DNA of 64,000 bases from Streptomyces aurantiogriseus (GTDB lineage: Bacteria > Actinomycetota > Actinomycetes > Streptomycetales > Streptomycetaceae), in NCBI RefSeq assembly GCF_014649375.1, contig NZ_BMSX01000009.1:62001-126000 (forward strand). Direction: 5' to 3'. Of this stretch, positions 47,003 to 54,478 are shown in pieces (the stretch's first letter is position 1; each line of letters opens with the position of its first letter). The notes beneath the pieces are model-generated. The model worked only from the letters and a program-made list of their open reading frames with translations, had not been told where the DNA came from and searched no databases. The translations under genes were made by a program, and so were the position numbers.

Positions 47003-47341
47003 GTGGACACAGCCGACGACGATCTCCATGCCGAGTTCTGCCGGGAGTTGGCCACCCTGCGGCTGCTGAGCGGGCCCCGGCGGGCGGCACTCGAACAGGC
47101 GGTACGGCGGTTGCGTGAGGGCGCGGCCATCGGCGAGGTGCTCGCCTCGCTCGACGTCGCGCTCACCGCCCCGCTGCTGGCCCGTGCCCCCACGCCCGTG
47201 GGGACGCCCGGTCCGCCCGTGCGTGGCAGCTACGTCTGCCCGGTCGGCGCCTGCCCGCGCGTCGAGCGGCGCCGGCCCGGGCAGGGGCCGCCGGAGTGCC
47301 TGGTTCACGAACGCGTCCTGAGCTTCGTGGCGGACGGCTGA
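47003..47341 (+). CDS. Small protein with C-terminal Cys-rich zinc-finger-like motif
   Basis: 112 residues from GTG 47003. A -10 box TACGAT (46990-46995) lies eight bases before it, so a leaderless start is likely; an alternative GTG at 46970 would overlap the CHAT stop. The N-terminal ~60 residues are helical (LHAEFCRELATLRLLSGPRR). The end has YVCPVGACPR and PECLVHER, a CxxxxC...CxxH metal-binding knuckle. I do not recognise the family. The position between a CHAT protease gene and a membrane protein gene suggests an adaptor, trigger or substrate of the protease. Confidence 0.72.
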   Translation: MDTADDDLHAEFCRELATLRLLSGPRRAALEQAVRRLREGAAIGEVLASLDVALTAPLLARAPTPVGTPGPPVRGSYVCPVGACPRVERRRPGQGPPECLVHERVLSFVADG

Positions 47342-47351
47342 GGACCGCGCG

Positions 47352-48233
47352 ATGACGGGCTTCCTCGCCGAGCTCGGCCGCAGACTGGCCGAACGCTGGT
47401 TCACGCTGCTGGTCCTGCCGGGCCTGGCCTACCTGCTGGTCGCGGCGGCCGCCGTCCGCCTCGGCCACAGCGACTGGGCCGACTGGCGCGCGCTGTGGGA
47501 CGGCTTCGGCGCGCTCACCGAGGGCAAGCCGGACCGCCAGAACGCGCTCGCCGTCCGTGCCGTCCTGCTCGTCGTCGTCGCCGTCCCCGTCTCGGCCGGG
47601 CTCGGCCTGCTCGCCCAGGCGCTCGCGGCGCCCGTCGAACGCGCCCTGTGCGGCGACTGGCCGCGCCCCTTCGCCGCCCTGGCCGCCCGGCTGACCGCCC
47701 GCCGGGCCACCGCCTGGCAGGAGGCCGACACGGCGTACGACGAGGCCTGCGCGGCGGCCGGTGGACAGGCCGCCGCCATCGCCCACGCCGCCCGCCGCAA
47801 CGCCGTCTCGCTCATCCCGCCCGAGCGGCCCACCTGGCTCGGCGACCGCCTCCGCGCCCCCGCCGTGCGCCTCGGCCAGGAGTACGGCATCGACCTCGCC
47901 ACGGTCTGGCCCCGCCTCTGGCTGCTGCTGCCGGCCCCCACCCGTGACATCCTCACCGAGGCCCGCACCCGCCTCGACGCCGCGTTCGCGCTGGGCGGCT
48001 GGGCGCTCCTCTATCTCCCGCTCGCCGCATGGTGGTGGCCGGCCGCGGCGATCGCCCTCACCGCCGCGGCGGTGGCCCGCCGCAGGGCCTCCCTCGCCGC
48101 CGAGGCCTACGCGGAGCTGGTCGAGTCCGCCGTGGACCTCCACCTGGACCGTCTCCTGACCCGCCTGGCGGAGCCCCGCCCGGCACCACAGCAGGGCAGG
48201 GCACTGACGGAGCGCCTGCGCCGGGGCCTCTAG
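47352..48233 (+). CDS. Multi-pass membrane protein of the TPR-CHAT cassette
   Basis: 293 residues, ATG with GAGGA upstream, 10 bp after the preceding stop. Three or four membrane helices: one near residue 20-38 (FTLLVLPGLAYLLVAAAAV), one near 70-90 (AVLLVVVAVPVSAGLGLL) and a pair near 220-250 (WALLYLPLAAWWWPAAAIAL). A long Ala/Arg-rich cytoplasmic loop lies between. No catalytic motif is visible. As third gene of the CHAT cassette it could be the membrane effector or the anchor, but this is inference from position only. Confidence 0.75.
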   Translation: MTGFLAELGRRLAERWFTLLVLPGLAYLLVAAAAVRLGHSDWADWRALWDGFGALTEGKPDRQNALAVRAVLLVVVAVPVSAGLGLLAQALAAPVERALCGDWPRPFAALAARLTARRATAWQEADTAYDEACAAAGGQAAAIAHAARRNAVSLIPPERPTWLGDRLRAPAVRLGQEYGIDLATVWPRLWLLLPAPTRDILTEARTRLDAAFALGGWALLYLPLAAWWWPAAAIALTAAAVARRRASLAAEAYAELVESAVDLHLDRLLTRLAEPRPAPQQGRALTERLRRGL

Positions 48234-48274
48234 GACCGAAGGCCCCGGCCGACGCCACGGAGAAACGTCCGCGC

Positions 48275-50170
48275 CTACAGCGCGGGCCGCCGCTCGGAGA
48301 ACGTGCCGGCATCCCGCAGCTGCCCCACCAGCTCCCGCACCACGGCGGCCCCGTTCAGCGTCAGCACCGACTCCGGATGGAACTGCACCCCCGCGAACCC
48401 CGGCCCCCGCAGCGCATGCACCTCACCGTTCTCCGCACGGCTCACCTCGACCCCGTGCGCGGTCAGCTCCTGCCGGGCGTCGTCGTCGCACCGCGCCACG
48501 AAGCTGTTGTAGAACCCGACGGTCTCCGGCCTCCCGAACAGGTCGATCACCGTCTGCGCCCCCTGGTACGGCACCTCCTTCCGTACGATGTCCAGCCCCA
48601 GCTCCGCCGCGATCAGCTCGTGCCCGAGGCAGACGCCCAGTACGCCGTGCCGGTGCTCCCGGAGCACCCGCGCGGTCAGGTCCCGCAGGAACCGCATCTT
48701 CGGGTCGGTCATGTCGGACGGGTCACCGGGGCCGGGGCCCAGCACCACCGGACCCTCGTGCGTGAGCACCGCCTCCCGCAGCCCCGGCTCGTCGTACCGC
48801 CGGACCGAGACCTCCAGCCCGGCCGACCGCAGCACGTGCGCGAGCATCGCCGTGAAGGTGTCCTCGCCGTCGACCACGAGGGCGTGCCCGCTCAGCTCCT
48901 GCGACCGCTCCTGCATCCGCAGCCAGAACGGCGCCAGCGAGGCCCGCCGCCCGTCCAGCGCCGCCCGCACCCGCGGATCGTCGGCGAGCCGGGGCCGCGT
49001 GCCGTCCTCCCGCGGCCGCCCGGGCCGTACACCCAGCGCGGCCAGCACGCCCGCCGCCTTCGCGTGCGTCTCCGCGACCTCGCCCGCCGGATCTGAACCG
49101 CGCACCAGCGTGGCCCCGACCGGCACCCGCAGCCGCCCGGCCGCGTCGATGTCGGCGGTCCTGATCAGGATGGGGGAGTCGAGGGTCTGCGCCCCGCCCG
49201 AGTCCCTGCCGAGGAGCGCCAGCGCACCGGCGTAGTAGCCGCGCCCGACACCGTCCCGCCCGAGGGGCTCGTACCGCTCGATGACCCGGCAGGCGTTCTG
49301 CACCGGCGAGCCCGTGACGGTCGCCGCGAACATGGTTTCCTTCAGCACCTCCCGCACGTCCAGCGAGGACTTCCCGCGCAGCTCGTACTCGGTGTGCGCG
49401 AGATGGGCCATCTCCTTCAGCCGCGGCCCGATCACCACCCCGCCCATGTCGCCGACGGTGCACATCATCTTGAGCTCCTCGTCGACCACCATCGACAGCT
49501 CCTCGATCTCCTTGCCGTCGGCGAGGAAGTCCAGCAGATGCTCCGGGGTCGGCCCCTCCGCCGGATAGCGGTACGTCCCGCTGATCGGGTTCATCACGAC
49601 GGTCCCGCCGGACATCCGCACATGCACCTCGGGGCTCGCGCCGACCAGAGTCCTCTCCCCGGTGTGCACCACGAACGTCCAGTACGCCCCCCGCTCGCCC
49701 TCCAGCAGCCGCCGGAACAGCGCGAGCGCGTCCGCCCGGGAGAAACCGGCGATCTCCCCCTCGTACGTCCGCCGGATGACGAAGTTGGCGCCCTCGCCCC
49801 GCCCGATCTCGTCCCGCAGCACCCGGCCGACGATCTCCGCGTACTCCTCGTCGCCGATGTCGAAGCCGCCGCCCTCGACCCGCACCTCGTGCGCGGGGAG
49901 CTGCTCCAGGGCCTCGGCGAGCGGGATCTCGTACCGCTCCTCGGGGGTCAGCACGGTCAGCGGGGTGCCGTCGTCGCGGACGTCGAAGCCGCGCTCGCGG
50001 ATCTGGCGGAACGGGACGAGCGCGAGGCCCTCGTCGGGGAGGTCGGCGAGGCGGTCGCAGTCGGCGACCGGGCCGAGGAGCAGTTCGACCGTGTGCTCGT
50101 CGTGGCCGGGGGTGCGGCGACGGAGCAGGGCGAAGGGGCGTGGGTCGTGCAGCAGGTCCAGCAGATTCAT
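48275..50170 (-). CDS. trpE: Anthranilate synthase, fused TrpE-TrpG (PhzE-like)
   Basis: 631 residues from ATG 50170 (AAGGA upstream). The N-terminal ~420 residues are the chorismate-binding aminase domain (NPISGTYRYP, IEELSMVVDEELKMM, GSPVQNACRVIE, GRGYYAGALALLG). The C-terminal ~200 are a class I glutamine amidotransferase (GVCLGHELIAAEL with nucleophile Cys, HPESV with His-Glu). It makes anthranilate from chorismate and glutamine for tryptophan synthesis. A leader peptide with three Trp codons and a terminator lies directly upstream, so it is controlled by attenuation. This marks it as the biosynthetic rather than a phenazine or antibiotic enzyme. Confidence 0.93.
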   Translation of the reverse strand: MNLLDLLHDPRPFALLRRRTPGHDEHTVELLLGPVADCDRLADLPDEGLALVPFRQIRERGFDVRDDGTPLTVLTPEERYEIPLAEALEQLPAHEVRVEGGGFDIGDEEYAEIVGRVLRDEIGRGEGANFVIRRTYEGEIAGFSRADALALFRRLLEGERGAYWTFVVHTGERTLVGASPEVHVRMSGGTVVMNPISGTYRYPAEGPTPEHLLDFLADGKEIEELSMVVDEELKMMCTVGDMGGVVIGPRLKEMAHLAHTEYELRGKSSLDVREVLKETMFAATVTGSPVQNACRVIERYEPLGRDGVGRGYYAGALALLGRDSGGAQTLDSPILIRTADIDAAGRLRVPVGATLVRGSDPAGEVAETHAKAAGVLAALGVRPGRPREDGTRPRLADDPRVRAALDGRRASLAPFWLRMQERSQELSGHALVVDGEDTFTAMLAHVLRSAGLEVSVRRYDEPGLREAVLTHEGPVVLGPGPGDPSDMTDPKMRFLRDLTARVLREHRHGVLGVCLGHELIAAELGLDIVRKEVPYQGAQTVIDLFGRPETVGFYNSFVARCDDDARQELTAHGVEVSRAENGEVHALRGPGFAGVQFHPESVLTLNGAAVVRELVGQLRDAGTFSERRPAL

Positions 50171-50224
50171 GGGTCCGTGATCCTTCTCGATCTTCTCGAC
50201 GGAGAGGAACGACCCCGGAAACAC

Positions 50225-50251
50225 CGAAGGCCGCCCCTCGGGCGGCCTTCG
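50225..50251 (-). terminator. Attenuator terminator of the trp leader
   Basis: A perfect 12-bp stem (50225-50236 with 50240-50251), loop CTC. On the minus strand it is followed by GTGTTTCC. It lies between the trpL stop and the start of the fused anthranilate synthase, as expected for the attenuator. Upstream sequence containing the Trp codons can form an alternative antiterminator with it; I did not fold it exactly. Confidence 0.8.
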
Positions 50252-50272
50252 CGAAGTCTTGCGTACGCGCAG

Positions 50273-50329
50273 TCAGTGGGCCGCCGGATGAGCGGTCCAC
50301 CACCAGTTCTGGTTCAAAAGCGCGAACAT
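50273..50329 (-). CDS. trpL: Tryptophan operon leader peptide
   Basis: An 18-codon open frame, MFALLNQNWWWTAHPAAH, with three consecutive Trp codons (TGG TGG TGG), too short for usual ORF callers. Tryptophan shortage should stall the ribosome here and prevent formation of the terminator 22 bases downstream. The minus-strand promoter has -10 TAGGGT about seven bases before the ATG, so the mRNA is probably leaderless. I recall trp attenuation being reported in Streptomyces, including for an anthranilate synthase gene of S. venezuelae. Confidence 0.9.
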   Translation of the reverse strand: MFALLNQNWWWTAHPAAH

Positions 50330-50436
50330 GCGACGCACCCTACCCCATGCCGCACGCCGTCACAGGTGAGCGTGAGCCCGTCTCACCTGTCGAGCCGCGG
50401 GAAAATCACTCGACGCGACCCCGTAATGTTGGGGGC
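50330..50436. promoter_or_regulatory. Divergent control region between trpL-trpE and DAHP synthase
   Basis: Only 107 bp separate the leader-peptide ATG and the aroH GTG. Leftward: TAGGGT seven bases before the ATG with a -35-like TGTGAC 16 bp upstream. Rightward: TAATGT (50424-50429) eight bases before the GTG. Both transcripts are predicted to be leaderless or nearly so. Confidence 0.65.
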
Positions 50437-51789
50437 GTGACCGTGAACGCTAAGACCAGCCCGAGCGCTGGCAACACCTGGCGAAACCTGCCCGCGGCGC
50501 AGCAGCCCGAGTACCCCGACGCCGAGGCTCTGCGCGCAGTGATCGCGGACCTCGAGTCGTATCCGCCGCTCGTCTTCGCGGGCGAGTGCGACCAGCTGCG
50601 CGCCCGGATGGCGGCCGTCGCCAAGGGCGAGGCGTTCCTCCTCCAGGGCGGCGACTGCGCCGAGGCCTTCGACGCGGTGTCCGCCGATCACATCCGCAAC
50701 AAGCTGAAGACGCTGCTCCAGATGGGCGCCGTGCTGACGTACGCCGCGTCCGTGCCCGTGGTGAAGGTCGGCCGCATCGCCGGCCAGTACTCCAAGCCGC
50801 GCTCCAAGCCGACCGAGACCCGAGACGGTGTGACGCTCCCGACCTACCGGGGCGACTCCGTCAACGGCTTCGACTTCACCGAAGAGGCCCGCGTCCCGGA
50901 CCCGGAGCGGCTGAAGCGGATGTACCACGCGTCCGCCTCCACGCTGAACCTGGTCCGCGCCTTCACCACCGGCGGCTACGCCGACTTGCGCCAGGTCCAC
51001 GCCTGGAACCAGGACTTCGTGAAGTCGTCCCCCTCCGGCCAGCGCTACGAGCAGCTCGCCCGCGAGATCGACAACGCGCTGAACTTCATGCACGCCTGCG
51101 GGGCCGACCCGGAGGAGTTCAAGACGGTCGAGTTCTACTCCTCGCACGAGGCGCTGCTGCTCGACTACGAGTCGGCGCTCACCCGCGTCGACTCGCGCAC
51201 CGGCCGGCTGTACGACGTCTCCGCGCACATGGTGTGGATCGGTGAGCGCACCCGGCAGCTGGACCACGCGCACATCGAGTTCGCCTCGAAGATCCGCAAC
51301 CCGATCGGCATCAAGCTCGGCCCGACGACGACGGCCGAGGAGGCGCTGCAGTACATCGAGCGCCTCGACCCCGACCGTGAGCCCGGCCGGCTGACCTTCA
51401 TCGTCCGCATGGGCGCCGACAAGGTCCGCGACAAGCTGCCCGAGCTGGTCGAGAAGGTCTCCGCCTCGGGCGCGACCGTGGCCTGGGTGACCGACCCGAT
51501 GCACGGCAACACCTTCGAGGCGGCCTCCGGCCACAAGACCCGCCGCTTCGACGACGTGCTCGACGAGGTCAAGGGCTTCTTCGAGGTCCACAAGGCCCTC
51601 GGCACCCACCCGGGCGGCATCCATGTCGAGCTGACCGGTGACGACGTCACCGAGTGCGTGGGCGGCGGCGACGAGATCTTCGTCGACGACCTGCACCAGC
51701 GCTACGAGACGGCCTGCGACCCGCGGCTGAACCGCAGCCAGTCACTCGACCTGGCGTTCCTCGTGGCGGAGATGTACAGGGACCAGTAG
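50437..51789 (+). CDS. aroH: Class II 3-deoxy-D-arabino-heptulosonate 7-phosphate synthase
   Basis: 450 residues from GTG 50437. Class II (plant-type) DAHP synthase: TWRNLPAAQQPEYPD, LQGGDCAEAF (metal Cys), GRIAGQYSKPRSKPTE, DPMHGNTFEA, GGIHVELTGDDVTECVGG. It condenses PEP and erythrose-4-phosphate in the first shikimate step, with metal-binding Cys, His, Glu and Asp all visible in these motifs. M. tuberculosis AroG (Rv2178c) is the orthologue in the same gene neighbourhood beside pknL. It is divergent from anthranilate synthase, linking entry and tryptophan branch of the pathway. Confidence 0.95.
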   Translation: MTVNAKTSPSAGNTWRNLPAAQQPEYPDAEALRAVIADLESYPPLVFAGECDQLRARMAAVAKGEAFLLQGGDCAEAFDAVSADHIRNKLKTLLQMGAVLTYAASVPVVKVGRIAGQYSKPRSKPTETRDGVTLPTYRGDSVNGFDFTEEARVPDPERLKRMYHASASTLNLVRAFTTGGYADLRQVHAWNQDFVKSSPSGQRYEQLAREIDNALNFMHACGADPEEFKTVEFYSSHEALLLDYESALTRVDSRTGRLYDVSAHMVWIGERTRQLDHAHIEFASKIRNPIGIKLGPTTTAEEALQYIERLDPDREPGRLTFIVRMGADKVRDKLPELVEKVSASGATVAWVTDPMHGNTFEAASGHKTRRFDDVLDEVKGFFEVHKALGTHPGGIHVELTGDDVTECVGGGDEIFVDDLHQRYETACDPRLNRSQSLDLAFLVAEMYRDQ

Positions 51790-51817
51790 GGGTTCGCCTG
51801 TTACAGGAGCGTGCACT

Positions 51818-51858
51818 GGGGCGCGGATCACATACGATCCGCGCCCCACAGCACTTTT
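51818..51858 (+). terminator. Terminator after aroH
   Basis: GGGGCGCGGATC (51818-51829) pairs with GATCCGCGCCCC (51836-51847), a 12-bp stem with loop ACATAC, followed shortly by TTTT. Confidence 0.85.
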
Positions 51859-51882
51859 GCGGCCCTCAGGGGCCGGGTAAGG

Positions 51883-51901
51883 TTAGGTTAGCCTCACCGA
51901 T
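51883..51901 (+). promoter_or_regulatory. DmdR/DtxR-type iron box upstream of bfd
   Basis: TTAGGTTAGCCTCACCGAT matches the 19-bp actinobacterial iron-box consensus (TTAGGTTAGGCTCACCTAA) at most positions. It lies about 46 bp before the bfd start. Repression by Fe-DmdR1 would limit Bfd to iron starvation, when stored iron must be released. Confidence 0.9.
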
Positions 51902-51946
51902 CATCGGGACGGCACTACTTATCGATCCCGGCGGGAGGTGTACCGC

Positions 51947-52180
51947 GTGTACGTCTGCAGTTGCTTCGGCATCACCGAGCAGCAGGTCAAGAAGCACGCG
52001 GAGGACGGTGCCTGCACCCCTCGCCAGATAGCGTCGGCCTGCAAGGCCGGCACGGACTGCGGCTCCTGCGTCCGTCGGATCCAGGCGATCCTGGGCAGGG
52101 GCGCGTGCCCCCGCCGGGAACTGGCCGACCAGGGCAAGCCGGTTCTCGCCGGGCTCGACGAGCTCGAGGAAGCGGCCTAG
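51947..52180 (+). CDS. bfd: Bacterioferritin-associated ferredoxin
   Basis: 77 residues from GTG 51947, set by GGGAGG eight bases upstream; another GTG at 51938 is less well placed. BFD-like [2Fe-2S] domain: CSCFGITEQQVKKH, with CxC and then DCGSC. The four ligand cysteines are all present. Bfd reduces heme in bacterioferritin to let ferrous iron out. The iron box upstream shows expression under low iron. The gene converges with bfr, one base between stop codons, so the partners are neighbours. Confidence 0.93.
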   Translation: MYVCSCFGITEQQVKKHAEDGACTPRQIASACKAGTDCGSCVRRIQAILGRGACPRRELADQGKPVLAGLDELEEAA

Positions 52181-52181
52181 C

Positions 52182-52661
52182 TCAGCTCTCCGGCTGTTCG
52201 ATCAGCTGCGCGAGGTACAGCGCCTCACCGAGCTTCTCCAGCAGCTCCAGCTGGGTGTCGAGGTAGTCGATGTGGTGCTCCTCGTCCTCGAGGATCGACT
52301 CGAAGATGTTCGCGGACGTGATGTCGCCCTTCTCGCGCATCACCTTGATCCCGCGCCTGAGGCGGTCGATCGCCTCGACTTCGATCTGCCGGTCGGCCTC
52401 GAACATCTCCCTGACCGTCTGTCCCACCCGCACATGGAACAGCCGCTGGTAGTTCGGCAGGCCCTCGAGGAACAGGATCCGGTCGGTGAGCACCTCCGCG
52501 TGCTTCATTTCGTCGAACGACTCGTGCCGCGTGTACTTCGCGAGCTTCGTCCAGCCGAAGTTCTCCTGCATCTTGGCGTGGAGGAAGTACTGGTTGATCG
52601 CGGTGAGCTCGGCGGTGAGCTGCTCGTTGAGGAACTCGATGACCTCGGGGTCGCCCTGCAT
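52182..52661 (-). CDS. bfr: Bacterioferritin
   Basis: 159 residues from ATG 52661 with AAGGAG upstream. The complete diiron ferroxidase centre is visible by standard numbering: Glu18, Glu51, His54, Glu94, Glu127 and His130. The heme-ligand Met52 is present. It assembles into a 24-subunit shell storing ferric iron and using inter-subunit heme for reductive release. It converges with bfd. An unusual AT-rich repeat (52739-52772) lies upstream and may carry its promoter control. Confidence 0.97.
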   Translation of the reverse strand: MQGDPEVIEFLNEQLTAELTAINQYFLHAKMQENFGWTKLAKYTRHESFDEMKHAEVLTDRILFLEGLPNYQRLFHVRVGQTVREMFEADRQIEVEAIDRLRRGIKVMREKGDITSANIFESILEDEEHHIDYLDTQLELLEKLGEALYLAQLIEQPES

Positions 52662-52738
52662 CGCAGAGGCTCCTTCCACGTGGGGGTTCGGGGAGGTTGC
52701 CGCCGCATGATTTCACCGGTGGGCAAGATCGTCCAGTA

Positions 52739-52772
52739 AGTGCGTACTTAGTAAGTTAGTGCATGCTTAGTA
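52739..52772. promoter_or_regulatory. Direct repeats in the bfr/molybdoenzyme divergent gap
   Basis: AGTGCGTACTTAGTA (52739-52753) and AGTGCATGCTTAGTA (52758-52772) share 12 of 15 positions and are spaced 19 bp apart. ACTTAGTAAGT in the first is a palindrome. The stretch is markedly AT-rich. It looks like tandem regulator sites between bfr and the molybdoenzyme gene, and is not an evident iron box. Confidence 0.5.
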
Positions 52773-52836
52773 GTAGTTGTCCGATTCCGGACATGCCTGG
52801 TCATCTGCACCGCCCCGGGTCTGTCAGGATGGAGTC

Positions 52837-53469
52837 ATGGGTCATCCGGTGGAGCGAGAATCAGGAGAAGCAGCAGCGTCCGAGCTTCCGCCGGGGCAGC
52901 GACTGCAGCGGGGCTGGCCCGTCACACACTACGGCCCCGTCCCCAAGTTCCGTCCAGAGCGCTGGGAGTTCAGGGTCTTCGGTGCCACCGCCGACGGCGA
53001 GAAGCACTGCTGGACCCACGAGGAGTTCACGGCCCTTCCGTACACCACCGTCGTGGCCGATCTGCACTGCGTGACGAAGTTCAGCATGCTCGGCGCCGAG
53101 TGGGGCGGCATCCCCGCCCGCACCATCCTGGAGACCGCTCCGCCCGCCGACGATGTCACCCATGTGATGGTGTGGGCGGAGTACGGCTTCAGCTCCAACC
53201 TGCGCCTGTCGGACTTCGCCTCCGACCGCACCCTCTTCGCCACCCACAAGGACGGCGAACTCCTCACCGCCGAGCACGGTTTCCCCCTCCGCCTGGTCGT
53301 CCCCCACCTCTACGCCTGGAAGGGCCCGAAGTGGGTCCGCGGCGTCGAGTACATGACCGCCGACCGCCGAGGCTTCTGGGAGGAACGCGGCTATCACAAC
53401 ATCGGCGACCCGTGGAAGGAACAGCGCTACTCCTACCAGGAGGAGCCGGGGGAGGGGCCTGAGCTCTGA
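52837..53469 (+). CDS. Sulfite-oxidase-like molybdopterin protein
   Basis: 210 residues from ATG 52837. It is a short stand-alone version of the sulfite oxidase/YedY molybdopterin domain. The Mo-ligand Cys lies in DLHCVTKFSMLGAEWGG, and typical motifs THVMVWAEYGFSSNL, LLTAEHGFPLRLVVPHLYAWKGPKWV and WEERGYHNIGDPW follow. No Tat signal or dimerisation domain is present, so it is cytoplasmic. The substrate is unknown. GGAT-rich sequence just before the ATG resembles a leaderless -10. Confidence 0.88.
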   Translation: MGHPVERESGEAAASELPPGQRLQRGWPVTHYGPVPKFRPERWEFRVFGATADGEKHCWTHEEFTALPYTTVVADLHCVTKFSMLGAEWGGIPARTILETAPPADDVTHVMVWAEYGFSSNLRLSDFASDRTLFATHKDGELLTAEHGFPLRLVVPHLYAWKGPKWVRGVEYMTADRRGFWEERGYHNIGDPWKEQRYSYQEEPGEGPEL

Positions 53470-53484
53470 GGACCGGCTGCGTCT

Positions 53485-53564
53485 GCCGTCCCGGAGCTTC
53501 CTCAGCCGTACCGGAGCTTCCTCAGCCGTACCAGAGTTTCTTCAGCCGTCCCGGAGTTTCTTCA
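53485..53564. repeat. Four tandem 20-bp units at the 3' end of the endonuclease IV gene
   Basis: Units start at 53485, 53505, 53525 and 53545, differing from each other at only a few bases, with a partial fifth at 53565. They contain the pattern GCCGT.CC.GAG.TTC.TCA. The last units encode the final residues and stop of the minus-strand endonuclease gene; the earlier ones lie beyond its stop. They represent duplication of the gene's own end. Confidence 0.85.
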
Positions 53565-54444
53565 GCCGTTCCACGTCCGCCGCGTGGCCCTCCTTGCCGC
53601 CGGGGGTCTCGATGATCAGAGGGACACCCGCGGTGGCGGGGTGCGTCATCAGGGCGCGGAACGGGTCCTCGCCTATGTGGCCGGCGCCGATGTTCTCATG
53701 GCGGTCCTTGTGGGCGCCGACGACGTCCTTGGAGTCGTTGGCGTGGATCAGTTTCAGACGGCCCTCGCCGACCGTGTCCACCAGCAGGTCGAGGGTCTGG
53801 TGCATGCCCGACGGCCCGGTCAGGTCGTGGCCCGCCGCGAAGATGTGGCAGGTGTCCAGGCAGACGCCGAGCTTCGGATGGGCGTCCAGAGCCTCGAAGT
53901 AGGGCCCGAAGTCCCAGGTCCGGGAGCAGAGCGAGGCGCCCTGCCCGGCGGTGGACTCCAGAAGCAGATACGGATCGTCGTCGTGGGTCAGCTCGTCCAG
54001 CAGCGGCAGCAGGTGCTCCCGGACCTGCTGCAGCGCCACGGACCGCTCCCGCCCACCCGTCGCGCTCCCGGTGTGCACCACCACGCCCAGCGCGCCGATC
54101 TCCCGTCCGCGGCGCAGCGAGTGCCGCAGCGACTCCACCGACTTCTCGACCGTGGCCTCGGTGTGCGAGCCGAAGTTGATCAGGTACGGCGCGTGCACGT
54201 ACGCCGGGATCGACTCCGCCGCGCACGCCTCCCGGAACGCCTCGTCCTGCCGGGGGTTCCCGGCCGGGGTGGCCCAGCCGCGCGGGTTGGCGACGAAGAC
54301 CTGGACCGTCTCGGCCTTGAGGTCATGGGCGTACGTCAGCCCGACGGAGTGCAGACCGCCGGCCACGGGGACATGACCGCCGACGGGGTTGCGGGAGGGG
54401 AAGGGGGAGGCGGGGCTGGGAACGCCGGACTGCTGACCTGTCAC
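53542..54444 (-). CDS. nfo: Deoxyribonuclease IV (AP endonuclease, Nfo family)
   Basis: 300 residues, GTG 54444. TIM-barrel family with zinc ligands visible in order: YVHAPYLINF (His), GVVVHTGS (His), LLLESTAG (Glu), CLDTCHIFAAG (Asp, His), LIHANDSK (His), DRHENIGAGHIG (Asp, His) and IETPGG (Glu). It cuts 5' of abasic sites in base-excision repair. The first ~20 residues are Pro/Ser-rich and may not be translated if an inner start is used. The 3' end lies in the 20-bp tandem repeat; the stop arises as the frame enters the next repeat unit. Confidence 0.9.
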   Translation of the reverse strand: MTGQQSGVPSPASPFPSRNPVGGHVPVAGGLHSVGLTYAHDLKAETVQVFVANPRGWATPAGNPRQDEAFREACAAESIPAYVHAPYLINFGSHTEATVEKSVESLRHSLRRGREIGALGVVVHTGSATGGRERSVALQQVREHLLPLLDELTHDDDPYLLLESTAGQGASLCSRTWDFGPYFEALDAHPKLGVCLDTCHIFAAGHDLTGPSGMHQTLDLLVDTVGEGRLKLIHANDSKDVVGAHKDRHENIGAGHIGEDPFRALMTHPATAGVPLIIETPGGKEGHAADVERLKKLRDG

Positions 54445-54478
54445 CCGTTCAGGGTGTCATGCCCCGAGGACCGCCCGG

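Noticed and set aside
43284-48233. Type III-E CRISPR (gRAMP-CHAT) reading of the TPR-CHAT gene
   Set aside because: No Cas7-like fusion gene, adaptation genes or CRISPR repeats occur anywhere in the window.
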